Source of the DNA: an uncultured Gemmatimonadota bacterium
GTDB lineage: Bacteria; Gemmatimonadota; Gemmatimonadetes; Gemmatimonadales; Gemmatimonadaceae
Reading direction: 5' to 3'
Assembly: GCA_903910555.1 (NCBI GenBank)
Contig: CAIVZZ010000026.1
Location: forward strand, 1-62,152
DNA: 62,152 nt
Position 1 is the first letter of the stretch; the number at the start of each line of letters is the position of its first letter. The translations under genes and the position numbers were made by a program. The notes beneath the pieces were generated by a model that did no database searches, was not told where the DNA came from, and saw only the letters and a program-made list of their open reading frames with translations. Shown here one piece after another: positions 32,605-42,085 of the stretch.

Positions 32605-34584
32605 ATGCTAAAACAGTTCGCCCTCGCGGGTATCATCTCCCTCTCCGCCCTGACCGCTCAAGCTCAAGGCACAAGGCGCATGACCTTCGACGACGTCATC
32701 GCCCTAAAATCCGTCACCGACCCCCAACTCTCCCCCGATGGAAAGTGGATCGCGTATGTCGTCGCCCACGCCGACATGCAAGCCGACGCGGCCGATCCTG
32801 ACATCTACGTCGTCTCAACCGCCGGCGGCGATCCCATCCGTCTCACGACGAGCAAGAAGGCGGATACCTCGCCGCGCTGGTCGCCCGACGGCAAATGGAT
32901 CGCGTTCATTTCATCGCGCGATGAGCGCCCGCAGATTTATCTGATCTCGCCGACCGGCGGCGAAGCCGAAGCGCTCACCAGCTCCAAGAGCGGTGTCAGC
33001 TCGTTCCAGTGGTCGCCCGATGGCAAGCGCATCGCGTTCGTCGCGCAGCGTGACCTCACCGCCGACGAAGAGAAAAAGCAAAAGGACAAAGACGACGCGG
33101 TCGTGATCGATCACCAGTTCCGCTTCAATCAGATCTCGACCATCGATCTGGCAACCAAGAAAGTCGCGCTGATCGTCGCCGGCGAATTTCAGGCGAGCGA
33201 TCCGCAGTGGTCGCCCGACGGATCTCGCATCGCGTACGTCGCGAACCCGACGCCAAAGGCGGACGACGGCACCGTCAGCGACATCTACACGGTGGCCAGC
33301 GATGGTGGATCGCCGAAAAAGCTCGTTGAAAACGAAGGGCCCGACGCTGCGCCACGCTGGTCGCCCGACGGCAGATGGATCGCGTACAACACGCGCATCG
33401 GTAAACCGACCGGCGTCGGTCTGCTGCAAATGGCAATCGTCAGCGCAGACGGCGGCGCGCCGCGCATGGTCGCGAGCGGATTCCTCTATCAGCCGGGCGC
33501 GGCAACGTGGTCCAACGATGGCGCGACGCTCTACTTCACGTCGTCCGTGCGCACGACCACGCAGCTGTTCTCCGTCGCCAGCGCAGGCGGCACACCAAAG
33601 CAGCTCACCGCGGCGAAGGGGATAATCTCCAACGCCAGCTTCTCACGCGATCGGTCTTCGTTCGCCGTCACGTTTGAAGATTTCCAGCACCCGAACGACG
33701 TGCACTTCGGCGCGACGGCCAACGCGGGCGCGCTCACGAAACTCACCGAGCACAATCCGCAGCTCCGCTCGATCGCGATGGGCAAGAGCGAACTCGTCCG
33801 CTGGAAGAGCAAAGACGGAATGGATATCGAGGGCATCCTCGTTTATCCCGTCGATTACCAGCCGGGCAAACGCTACCCGACCGTCGCGGAGATTCATGGC
33901 GGCCCCGCAGGCTCCTGGACCGAGGCCTTCCCCGGTAACTGGGGCGCGCCAGCGCATGTGTGGGCCGGACGCGGCTGGGCTGTGTTCTTCCCGAACCCAC
34001 GCGGATCGAGCACCTACGGAGAAAAATTCCTGCGCGCCAACATCAAGGACTGGGGCGGCGGCGACTTCCGTGATATCCAAACCGGCATCGACAACCTCAT
34101 CGCGAAAGGCATCGCCGATTCCACCAAGCTCGCGCAGAGCGGCTGGAGCTACGGCGGCTACATGACCGCGTGGACGCTCACCCAAACCAATCGCTTCAAA
34201 GCCGTGATGGTCGGCGCGGGCCTCACCGACATGGCGTCGATGTACGGTACGAACGACATCCCGCGCACGATCGACGGCTACTTCGAAGCCGAACCGTGGA
34301 ACGATCCATCACAGTACGCGGCGCACTCGGCGATGACCTTCATCAAGCAGGCGAAAACGCCGACGCTCATCGAACACGGGCAGGCCGACCAGCGCGTACC
34401 GATCGGCCAGTCACAGGAACTCTACCTCGGCCTCAAGAAAAACGGTGTGCCGGTCGAGCTCGTGTTCTTCCCGCGTGAACCGCACGGACTCGGCGAGCCG
34501 CGCCATCAGCTCGACAAAATGCAGCGCGAGTACGACTGGTTCGCGAAGTACGTGCTCGGAGAGAACAACAAGGTCGTGCCGTAA
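32605..34584 (+). CDS. S9-family prolyl oligopeptidase-like peptidase
   Basis: 659-aa exported serine peptidase (signal MLKQFALAGIISLSALTAQAQ). The first 400 residues form a WD40/TolB-like propeller with recurring WSPDGKWIA blocks. The C-terminal alpha/beta hydrolase carries GWSYGGY (nucleophile Ser about 515), QADQRVP (Asp about 595) and EPHGLG (His about 627). It probably trims peptides in the periplasm as part of protein scavenging. It is monocistronic as far as seen. Confidence 0.94.
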   Translation: MLKQFALAGIISLSALTAQAQGTRRMTFDDVIALKSVTDPQLSPDGKWIAYVVAHADMQADAADPDIYVVSTAGGDPIRLTTSKKADTSPRWSPDGKWIAFISSRDERPQIYLISPTGGEAEALTSSKSGVSSFQWSPDGKRIAFVAQRDLTADEEKKQKDKDDAVVIDHQFRFNQISTIDLATKKVALIVAGEFQASDPQWSPDGSRIAYVANPTPKADDGTVSDIYTVASDGGSPKKLVENEGPDAAPRWSPDGRWIAYNTRIGKPTGVGLLQMAIVSADGGAPRMVASGFLYQPGAATWSNDGATLYFTSSVRTTTQLFSVASAGGTPKQLTAAKGIISNASFSRDRSSFAVTFEDFQHPNDVHFGATANAGALTKLTEHNPQLRSIAMGKSELVRWKSKDGMDIEGILVYPVDYQPGKRYPTVAEIHGGPAGSWTEAFPGNWGAPAHVWAGRGWAVFFPNPRGSSTYGEKFLRANIKDWGGGDFRDIQTGIDNLIAKGIADSTKLAQSGWSYGGYMTAWTLTQTNRFKAVMVGAGLTDMASMYGTNDIPRTIDGYFEAEPWNDPSQYAAHSAMTFIKQAKTPTLIEHGQADQRVPIGQSQELYLGLKKNGVPVELVFFPREPHGLGEPRHQLDKMQREYDWFAKYVLGENNKVVP

Positions 34585-34591
34585 CCGAAGC

Positions 34592-35950
34592 TCAGCTCCG
34601 CTTCAGCGTCATCGTTACGACGTTCACCGCACCGTTGCGCGCAACATTGAGCGCGCCGCCGTGCGCCCGCGCAATCCACTCGACTATCGGGAGCCCCAGG
34701 CCATCGGGCGCTCCCGAGTCGGGGCGCGGGACAAGAACAAACGGCTCACCGCCGCTCATCACTTCGAGCGCGGCGCCGTAGTCGGTGAGCGCCGACGAAA
34801 CCGTGACCGGCGTCTCCGAGTTTCCGTGGCGACACGCGTTCTCGATCAGTTCAACCAGCGCTTCCTGAAGCAGCGGCGCACTCCCCCGCACCACCACATG
34901 CTCGGCTTTTCCGATCGCGAGCGACCGCCCGAGTGCTGACGCGCGCTCGCGCATGAGATCGGTGCAGTCGAGGACAAGCCCATCGAGTTCGACGTCATCC
35001 TCGAGCCGGACTTTCTCTCCGGCCTGCGCTTCGGCGAGCAGGAACAGTTCATCCACGCGCCGCCGCATCTGCTCCGCCGCCGTGCGAATCCGGCCAAGCG
35101 TCGTGCGCATGCGGTCGGGCGTCGTGCTCGCAGCAGCGAGTTCGTGCCCCGCTTCGCCAAGGACGAGTGTCAGCGGCGTACGAATCTGATGCGCAGCTTC
35201 ACGAATGAACCCGCGATTGCGCCGCTGGGCATCGTCGAGTTTTTGGAGCAGTGAATTGAACTCCGACGCGAGCGCGGCGACTTCATCGTGCGCTTTGCCA
35301 ACGGGGAGTCGCTGCGAGAGATCAGTTGGCGCAATGCTCGCAATCGCGGCTCCGAGTTCGTCCACGGGACGCAGCGCGCGGCGCGCCAGCATGTATCCAG
35401 CGGCCAGGCTCAGAAGGACAATGAGCGGCGCGGCGATCGCGAGCGCGCCGCCGACGAGGTGCGTGTCTGTGTCGATTCCTTCAATTGAGCTGAAGGCCAG
35501 AACGCCGAATTTCAGCGGCGTGCCGCCGGAAACCGGCAGCGTCGCGTGCACCCCCGACGCGCGGTAATCGTCGCCCGGCTTGTCGACGGCAAAGTGCGGA
35601 GCTGATGCGGTGGTCCACGCGCCGAGCACGCGGTCGATCACCGCTCGCGGCCCCACGCCGGCGATCATCGCGCCAGCACTGTCGACAATCGCGAACAGAT
35701 CGCCGTTCGGCGGCCATTCGCGGACCACTTCGTTCGCTGCGTGCGACAGCGACGCGTCGCGCGAGTCCTGCACCACACGCGCGACAGCCGCGGCGACGCC
35801 ATCAGCCGAAGCGTCGAGTCGTTTGTCCAGTCTTCTTGTTGACTCGGCCCAGAGATACCCCAGCGCAGCCGCTGCGAGAATCGCCAGCGCCACGAGAAAC
35901 GCGAACGCAAAACCTCCAGCCAGCCGGAGCCGAAGCCGGCTAAGCGCCAC
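34592..35950 (-). CDS. Two-component sensor histidine kinase
   Basis: About 452-aa membrane kinase. A first helix (LAGGFAFAFLVALAILAAAALGY), an extracytoplasmic sensor of about 130 residues, a second helix (LAIAAPLIVLLSLAAGYML), a HAMP segment, the HisKA box FIREAAHQIRTPL (phospho-acceptor His), the N box VELIENACRHG and the G box GLGLPIVEWIARAHGG follow in order. The GTG at 35950 overlaps the response-regulator stop by 11 nt; upstream in-frame codons lie inside the regulator gene. It is the last gene of the minus-strand array that begins with the ECF sigma factor. Confidence 0.92.
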   Translation of the reverse strand: MALSRLRLRLAGGFAFAFLVALAILAAAALGYLWAESTRRLDKRLDASADGVAAAVARVVQDSRDASLSHAANEVVREWPPNGDLFAIVDSAGAMIAGVGPRAVIDRVLGAWTTASAPHFAVDKPGDDYRASGVHATLPVSGGTPLKFGVLAFSSIEGIDTDTHLVGGALAIAAPLIVLLSLAAGYMLARRALRPVDELGAAIASIAPTDLSQRLPVGKAHDEVAALASEFNSLLQKLDDAQRRNRGFIREAAHQIRTPLTLVLGEAGHELAAASTTPDRMRTTLGRIRTAAEQMRRRVDELFLLAEAQAGEKVRLEDDVELDGLVLDCTDLMRERASALGRSLAIGKAEHVVVRGSAPLLQEALVELIENACRHGNSETPVTVSSALTDYGAALEVMSGGEPFVLVPRPDSGAPDGLGLPIVEWIARAHGGALNVARNGAVNVVTMTLKRS

Positions 35951-36635
35951 TCGGAGCGCTCCGCGCGCGGTCAGTGATCGCGTAGCCTGCGCCGCGAACG
36001 GTGTGCACGAGCGGGATGAGTCCCGGACGGTCCACTTTCCGGCGCACACGTCCAACGAGCACATCGACAGCGTTCGCGACGGGCTCAAAGTTGTCGTCCC
36101 ACACATGCCCGAGAATCTTTGCGCGCGTCATCACCTGGCGCGGATTGCGCATCAGATATTCGAGCAACGCGTACTCGCGCGACGTGAGCGCGATCTCGGC
36201 GTTGCCGCGCCGTGCGCCGCGCGTCGACGGATCGAGTTGAAGATCGGCAATTTTCAAAACCGGCTCGAGCGCACTCGTCGGTCTACGAGCGAGTGACCGC
36301 AGACGTGCGAGAAGCTCGCTGACGGCAAACGGCTTCGCGAGGTAGTCGTCAGCGCCCGCGTCCAATCCGCGGACGCGATCGTTCACTGCATCACGTGCGG
36401 TGAGCATGAGAGTCGGCGTGCGGTCGCCGCGCTCGCGCATCTGCCGGCACAGCTCGAACCCGTCGATATCGGGCAGCCCGAGATCGAGGATCACGAGATC
36501 GTATTCGCTCGCGGAGAGAGCCTTGAGCGCTTGCGCACCCGTGCGAGCGGCGTCGGCCGCCCATGCTGCTTCACGCAGCACGCGCAGCAAGAACGCGCTG
36601 ACTTCCGGTTCGTCTTCTACGACTAGTAGGCGCAT
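35940..36635 (-). CDS. OmpR-family response regulator
   Basis: 231-aa regulator: receiver domain with MRLLVVEDEPEV, phospho-acceptor in LVILDLGLPDIDG (Asp about 51), TARDAVNDRVRGLDAGADDYLAKPF, and a winged-helix DNA-binding domain (LTSREYALLEYLMRNPRQVMTR, VLVGRVRRKVD, VRGAGY). The ATG at 36635 is the correct family start. It sits 37 bp after the RND gene and overlaps the kinase gene, so it is probably co-transcribed with the efflux genes it may control. Confidence 0.94.
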   Translation of the reverse strand: MRLLVVEDEPEVSAFLLRVLREAAWAADAARTGAQALKALSASEYDLVILDLGLPDIDGFELCRQMRERGDRTPTLMLTARDAVNDRVRGLDAGADDYLAKPFAVSELLARLRSLARRPTSALEPVLKIADLQLDPSTRGARRGNAEIALTSREYALLEYLMRNPRQVMTRAKILGHVWDDNFEPVANAVDVLVGRVRRKVDRPGLIPLVHTVRGAGYAITDRARSAPSGA

Positions 36636-36672
36636 GACAATTAAAGTAGCGGAATTGCGCAAGTTGCGCGCG

Positions 36673-39600
36673 TCACTGAGGAACCACCTTATACGAGCGG
36701 CCACGGATGGCCACCAGCAGTACCGGAACCACAAAGAGCGTGATCGGCGTCGAGAGCGCGAGGCCGCCGATGACCGCGAGCGCGAGCGGCTTCTGCATCT
36801 CGCTCCCCGCGCCGAGTCCGAGCGCCAGCGGCAGGAGGCCGAACAGCGTGCAGAGCGTCGTCATGAGGATGGGACGCAGGCGCACACGCGCAGCCTCACG
36901 GATTCCCGTCTCGAGATCGACACCGCCCGATTCCATCCGATGCTTGGTGAAATCCAGCAGGATGATGCCGTTCTTCACGATCAGCCCCACCAACAGGATC
37001 AATCCCATGAAGCTGGAAACATTCAACGCCGTACCCGTGACGATGAGCAGCGCGAGCGCGCCGACAAACGAAAGCGGCGCGGCCAGCAGCACCACGAGCG
37101 GCTCAACAAACGACCGGAACTGGATCACCATCACCGCCATCACGCTCACCGCCGCAAGCGCGAGCACGAGCAGCAACGCGGCAAACGCCGCCTGCTGACT
37201 GGCATATCGTCCGCCAAGCTCCACACGTATACCAACAGGCGGCGGGTTCGCATCCAAAATCTCACGCACTTCTTTCATGACCGCATTGAGCGGACGATCG
37301 GTCACCGCCGCCGTGAGGTGCAGCATCTGCTGCTGGTTCTCGCGGAGATGCTCGCCGAGCACGTCGGTCTTGGTGAACGACGCCAGCGTGCCCAGAGACG
37401 CGGATTGATGCGTCTGCGCGGAGAACACGGGGAGCGCCGCGAGCCGCCGATCATTGTACCGCACCGAGTCTGGCGCGCGCACACGAATCGCGATCGAGCG
37501 GTCGTCCAGACGAATTTCGCCGGCATTCACGCCGAGCAGCGCGCCGCTGACTTCGTTGCTCACCTGCTCCGGCGTCAGCCCGATGCGCGATGATTCGGCG
37601 CCCTTGATCTTCATTTCCATTTCTGCGGACGGCTCTGCGATTCCGCCAAAGAAATCGTCGAGTCCTTCAATCTTGCCGATCTTCGGCGAAATCACGCGGG
37701 CGTATTTCTCGAGCGCGGTGAGATCGGCGCCGAACAGCTTGATCTCAACCGGCTCCGGATTACCCTCTGCGTCGCCAAGCACGTCCGATAGAATTTGATG
37801 GAACTCCACGCGGAATCGCGGCACGGCCGCCGCGACTTTTCCGCGCACATCTTCCATCACCTTGAAGATGTCGCGATCCCGTTCAGACTGCGGCTTGAGA
37901 CGGATGGTCATGTCACCACGATTCTGCTCAGTGGCAAAGAGCCCAAGCTCCGCGCCGAGGCGGCGTGACGTGCCGGTCACCTCGGGCGTGTCGCCAAGGA
38001 TTTTCTCGACCGTGTGAAGCTGGCGGTTCGTCTCGTCGAGCGAAGTCCCGCCGGGGCTCCAGTAATCGAGAATGAACGCGCCCTCGTCCATGTCCGGAAG
38101 GAAACCCGTTCCCACGAGTCCGTACGCACCCACGCCGAGCGCGACGAGCACGAGCGCGGCGACGATCATCATTTTTGGACGCCGCAGCGCGCCGCCGAGC
38201 GCCTTCTCGTAGCGATCCGCCAGCGCGTCGAGCGAGCGTCCGATCCCGTCGAGCATGCCCCGCTTCGGCGTCGCGCCAAAGTGCGAGGCGTCGAGAAACC
38301 GTGCACTTAGGAGGGGAATGATCGTAAGCGCGAGCACGAGCGAAACGAGTACGCTCACCGTCAGCGTCAGCGAGAGCGCCGCAAAGAACTGACCGGCGAC
38401 ACCTTCGAGGAGTCCGAGCGGCAGAAACACGACGACCGTCGTGATCGTCGATGTCGTCACCGGCCAGATCAGTTCCTGCACGGCGCGCCGGATCGAGTTG
38501 TTCTTATGCGCGTCGAGGTGAAAGTGCCGGACGATGTTTTCTGTGATCACCACCGCGTCGTCGATCACCAACCCGATCGCGATCGCCATCGCGCCCAGCG
38601 TCATCAGGTTGAACGTCTGATTGAGCCAGCGCATCAACAGCACCGCGATCACCAACGTCAGCGGAATTGCCGCCGCACTGATTGCCGTGATGCGGAAATC
38701 GCGCAGAAAGAGCAGGAGCGTGATCACGGCGAGCAGTGCGCCGATGAGCATCGCGTCGCGCACGGATCGTACGGCATCGGTCACCAGCGAAGCCTGATCG
38801 TACACCGCCTTCACGCGCACGCCGGCCGGCAGCGATTTTTGCAGCGTCGCCATCAGGTGGCCGACGCTGTCTGAGATCGCAACGGTATTGCCGCCGGTCT
38901 GACGCGTGATGTTGAGCAGCGCCGCAGGGCGACCGTCGCCGGCCACGATGCGCACATGGTCTTCGGTCCCCGGCACAACGGTCGCCACGTCGCGCACGCG
39001 GAGCGCGCCCTTCACGACGACATCGGCAACGTCTTCCGCCGAGTGAGCCTCCTGCGCAGACACGACGAGATACTGCTTGTAGTCGGCCGCAACGCGTCCG
39101 ACAGCGTCGACCGCTATTCCCGATTTAATTGCCGACGCAAGGTCATCGTACGTCAGTCCGGCCGACGCGAGCCGCGCCGGATCAGCGATCACCTCGATCT
39201 CGCGCACATCCGAGCCCTGCACATCGACGCGTCCGACTCCGGGCACGCGTGACACCACCGGCTTGATCTGATAGCGCGCGATGTCGTACAGCGTCGCGGG
39301 ATCGCCGCCTTCAATATTGTACTGGAGAATCGGAAAGAGCGTCGGCGTCATCCGCTCGATTTCGATGTCGATCCCCGGCGGCAGGTCGCTGCGCACCTGA
39401 TCGACTCGGAGCCGCACGAGATCGAGCGCGGCGGCCATATCTGTGCCGTCGGCAAAGGTGATCGGCATTTCCGTCGCGCCGCGGATCGAGCGCGAGCTCA
39501 CGCGGATCACTCCGGGTACGGTGCTCACGGCTTCTTCAATCGGGCGCGTTACGGCAAACACTTCCTGCCGCGCGCCGAGCGACGACCCCTGCGCAACGAT

Positions 39601-39768
39601 CGTGATCCGCGGGAATGTGAGCTCGGGATACACCGCCGACGGAAGCTGCAACGCCGCCCACACACCGGCCGCGCTGAGCAATCCCACCGCGAGATAGATG
39701 AATCGCTGATGCGCCGTGATCAGGTCGAACAGCACCCAATGCGCATGATGCTCGTGCTTATCGCTCAC
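36673..39768 (-). CDS. RND-family efflux pump, inner-membrane transporter
   Basis: 1031-aa AcrB/CzcA-superfamily proton-driven pump. An N-terminal helix (FIYLAVGLLSAAGVWAAL), two large periplasmic loops and two helical bundles are visible. The proton-relay DD pair sits in MTLGAMAIAIGLVIDDAVVI. The substrate class cannot be assigned with confidence; the sequence is closer in feel to hydrophobe/metal-type divergent RND pumps than to classic AcrB. Its ATG overlaps the fusion-protein stop (ATGA). Confidence 0.94.
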   Translation of the reverse strand: MSDKHEHHAHWVLFDLITAHQRFIYLAVGLLSAAGVWAALQLPSAVYPELTFPRITIVAQGSSLGARQEVFAVTRPIEEAVSTVPGVIRVSSRSIRGATEMPITFADGTDMAAALDLVRLRVDQVRSDLPPGIDIEIERMTPTLFPILQYNIEGGDPATLYDIARYQIKPVVSRVPGVGRVDVQGSDVREIEVIADPARLASAGLTYDDLASAIKSGIAVDAVGRVAADYKQYLVVSAQEAHSAEDVADVVVKGALRVRDVATVVPGTEDHVRIVAGDGRPAALLNITRQTGGNTVAISDSVGHLMATLQKSLPAGVRVKAVYDQASLVTDAVRSVRDAMLIGALLAVITLLLFLRDFRITAISAAAIPLTLVIAVLLMRWLNQTFNLMTLGAMAIAIGLVIDDAVVITENIVRHFHLDAHKNNSIRRAVQELIWPVTTSTITTVVVFLPLGLLEGVAGQFFAALSLTLTVSVLVSLVLALTIIPLLSARFLDASHFGATPKRGMLDGIGRSLDALADRYEKALGGALRRPKMMIVAALVLVALGVGAYGLVGTGFLPDMDEGAFILDYWSPGGTSLDETNRQLHTVEKILGDTPEVTGTSRRLGAELGLFATEQNRGDMTIRLKPQSERDRDIFKVMEDVRGKVAAAVPRFRVEFHQILSDVLGDAEGNPEPVEIKLFGADLTALEKYARVISPKIGKIEGLDDFFGGIAEPSAEMEMKIKGAESSRIGLTPEQVSNEVSGALLGVNAGEIRLDDRSIAIRVRAPDSVRYNDRRLAALPVFSAQTHQSASLGTLASFTKTDVLGEHLRENQQQMLHLTAAVTDRPLNAVMKEVREILDANPPPVGIRVELGGRYASQQAAFAALLLVLALAAVSVMAVMVIQFRSFVEPLVVLLAAPLSFVGALALLIVTGTALNVSSFMGLILLVGLIVKNGIILLDFTKHRMESGGVDLETGIREAARVRLRPILMTTLCTLFGLLPLALGLGAGSEMQKPLALAVIGGLALSTPITLFVVPVLLVAIRGRSYKVVPQ

Positions 39769-40844
39769 GGCTTCTTCGCCGCTGTCGCAGGCTTCTCATC
39801 TTTCGCGCCGCCCGTCTCAACCTTCGTGCTGTCGTCAACACCGTACGCGCCCTGCGTCACGATGTTCTCGCCGGCCTTCAACCCGTCCGTGATCCACGCA
39901 CCATGGTCCGACCGCCCGCCGATTTTCACCGGCCGCGATTCCGCGACCCCCTTCTCGTCCACGACAAAAACTTTGAATCCCTCACCAGTCGGCACGAGTG
40001 CCTCGAGCGGCACGACCACCGCGTGATCGTGCTCGGCCACCACGATTCGTCCGAACAGCGTCTGCCCGATGCGCAGCACGCCCGCCCCCGACGTGATCTC
40101 GATCCGCGCCGGCACGCCGCGGCTCGAAGTGTCGACCGCGGCGGAAATGTCTGCGATACGGCCGCTCGCGATCGCCGCGCCGGATGCGGCCGCGCCCGCG
40201 TGCAGCGCGACTTGATCGCCAATCTTCACGCGCGATGCATCCGTTGGCGAGAGCGTGAGCAGCGCGTCTATCGCGCTCGGGTCCGCTACCTCGACCATGA
40301 CCTGCGTCGGATCCGCACTCGCGCCGAGCACGGCATTCATTCGCGTGACGACTCCATCAATCGGACTGCGCAGCGTCGAAAGTTCACGCGAGCGCTTTGC
40401 ATTCACAGCGTTCAGTCGCGCAGCGCCGAGATCCGACGCCGCCGCTTCTGCATCTTTGCGCGGTATCACGCCCGCATCAGCGAGCCGCTGCGTCCGCTCC
40501 GACGCTTTCTCGGCGGCAGCGAGCGTCGCATCCGCTCCCTTCGCCGCGGCGTCAAACGCCGGCTGCTCGAATTCCACCAACGGATCCCCCGCTTTCACGT
40601 GCGCGCCGAACGAGACGTACACTTTCGAAACGCGCGTCGGCGACGGCGCCGCGAGCGACGCGATGTGCCCCGCGCGCGGCGAGACGACGCCAACTGCGTC
40701 GACCGTCTCGGTAAATCGCTCGGCTGCCACCGGCGCAACCTGCGCGCTAACCACGGCCTGCGGTTTCTCAGCGGCGTCGTCAGCCTTCTTCGCGCACGCG
40801 CCGATCGCGATGGTGGCTGCGGCGAGCATCAGTTGTCGTTTCAT
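39765..40844 (-). CDS. RND efflux periplasmic adaptor (membrane fusion protein)
   Basis: 359-aa adaptor with lipoprotein-like signal (MKRQLMLAAATIAIGAC), a lipoyl-type hairpin (PSPTRVSKVYVSFGAHVKAGDPLVEFEQPAF...STLRSPIDGVVTRMNAVLGASAD), beta-barrel and membrane-proximal domains. It bridges the RND pump to TolC. It overlaps the RND gene and lies in the same overlapping array as tolC. Confidence 0.93.
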   Translation of the reverse strand: MKRQLMLAAATIAIGACAKKADDAAEKPQAVVSAQVAPVAAERFTETVDAVGVVSPRAGHIASLAAPSPTRVSKVYVSFGAHVKAGDPLVEFEQPAFDAAAKGADATLAAAEKASERTQRLADAGVIPRKDAEAAASDLGAARLNAVNAKRSRELSTLRSPIDGVVTRMNAVLGASADPTQVMVEVADPSAIDALLTLSPTDASRVKIGDQVALHAGAAASGAAIASGRIADISAAVDTSSRGVPARIEITSGAGVLRIGQTLFGRIVVAEHDHAVVVPLEALVPTGEGFKVFVVDEKGVAESRPVKIGGRSDHGAWITDGLKAGENIVTQGAYGVDDSTKVETGGAKDEKPATAAKKP

Positions 40845-42085
40845 TTGTCGTTGCCGTGCGCGGTGAGCGTGAGCAGACGTACGATGCCGGCCGCGTTTCT
40901 CACCGCGGCAACGTCATCGACGTATTGAGAAAGCGTCTCGCGCGCGATCTTCTGCGCCTCGAGCACATTTGGAAGCGATGACGCGCCCTCGCGATATGAC
41001 AACAGCGAGAGCTGTTCGACCTGGTTGGCCGCGGTGACGAGTCGCTCGCTGCGCGCGAGACGATCCCGCGCGAGCGCCAGCTCGCGACGCGCGCGCGCCG
41101 CCTGCTGCGCACCCTCCTGCCGAGCGAGTGTCAGCGCCGCGTCCGCGCGATCGCGCTGAGATTGCGCGAGCAAAATCGTGCCACGATTCTGATTGAAGAG
41201 CGGAAGCGGCAGCGCAATACCGACGGTTGGCAGTGTGCCCGGTTCCTGTCCGGTCGGATCGCGCGACTCCCAGCCCACGGTCAGCGACGGCGCGCCGAAG
41301 AGCAGCCGCCTCTCGAGCGTCAACGCTTGATCGGCCTGGAGCAAATCCTGTTCGGCAGCGGCCACAAGCAACTGTGTTCCCGGCTGCGGATCGGCGCGCA
41401 CGTTCTCACCGGCTTCGAGTGTGTCGGCAAATACAATGGTCGCATTTTCCGAGGGCAGTCCCATCAGCGCCTGCACCGAGAGCACCGCCGTAACCGCGTC
41501 GACCGAATCGCGCGCCGCTGCATTCGCCACCTGCCCAAGGCTCACCGCGGCAAGCTGCACATCCAGTTCACTCCCATCACCGGCCTCGCGGCGCAGGCGC
41601 GCGAGCTTCAGCACACTGTCCGCGTCGCGCGCCGTGCTGCGCGAGAAGGCCGCGCGCTTTGCCGCCGCGAGCGCGTTCGTGTACGCTGTCTCCGCTTCGA
41701 ACGTCACAGCCGCGCGTTCAAAGTCAAATCGATTGCGCGCCGCGCCCAGTCCGGATGTCGCCGCACCAACGCGCGCGCGCCGGAGCCACGGATAGTCGAG
41801 CGGTACATCAACTATGAAATGCTGCTGCGGCGTCGCCTTGGAATAGCTCAGCGAGAGAACTGGATTTTCGAATTGCTTCGCGATCGCCAGCCCCGCATGC
41901 GCCGCCGTCGAATCGGCTTTCGCAAAAGTGATCCGTGGCCCGCGCGCGAGCGCGGCCGCGACGACGTCGGCGCGCGTCACCGCGCGCTGCGCATACAGCG
42001 ATCCCGCCGTCGCCATGAACATCGCGCCCGCGGCGACGAGTGTTCCCAGTTTCATTCGATCGAGTTCCGTAACGAGAGAGTTCAT
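40841..42085 (-). CDS. TolC-family outer-membrane efflux protein
   Basis: 414-aa outer-membrane channel subunit with two coiled-coil repeats (AALTLARQEGAQQAARARRELALARDRLARSERL; QVEQLSLLSYREGASSLPNVLEAQKIARETL). The first ATG overlaps the upstream permease stop (ATGA); an internal Met at 42055 gives a neater signal peptide (MKLGTLVAAGAMFMATAGSLYAQ). Translational coupling favours 42085 but the choice is open. It forms the tripartite pump with the next two genes. Confidence 0.92.
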   Translation of the reverse strand: MNSLVTELDRMKLGTLVAAGAMFMATAGSLYAQRAVTRADVVAAALARGPRITFAKADSTAAHAGLAIAKQFENPVLSLSYSKATPQQHFIVDVPLDYPWLRRARVGAATSGLGAARNRFDFERAAVTFEAETAYTNALAAAKRAAFSRSTARDADSVLKLARLRREAGDGSELDVQLAAVSLGQVANAAARDSVDAVTAVLSVQALMGLPSENATIVFADTLEAGENVRADPQPGTQLLVAAAEQDLLQADQALTLERRLLFGAPSLTVGWESRDPTGQEPGTLPTVGIALPLPLFNQNRGTILLAQSQRDRADAALTLARQEGAQQAARARRELALARDRLARSERLVTAANQVEQLSLLSYREGASSLPNVLEAQKIARETLSQYVDDVAAVRNAAGIVRLLTLTAHGNDK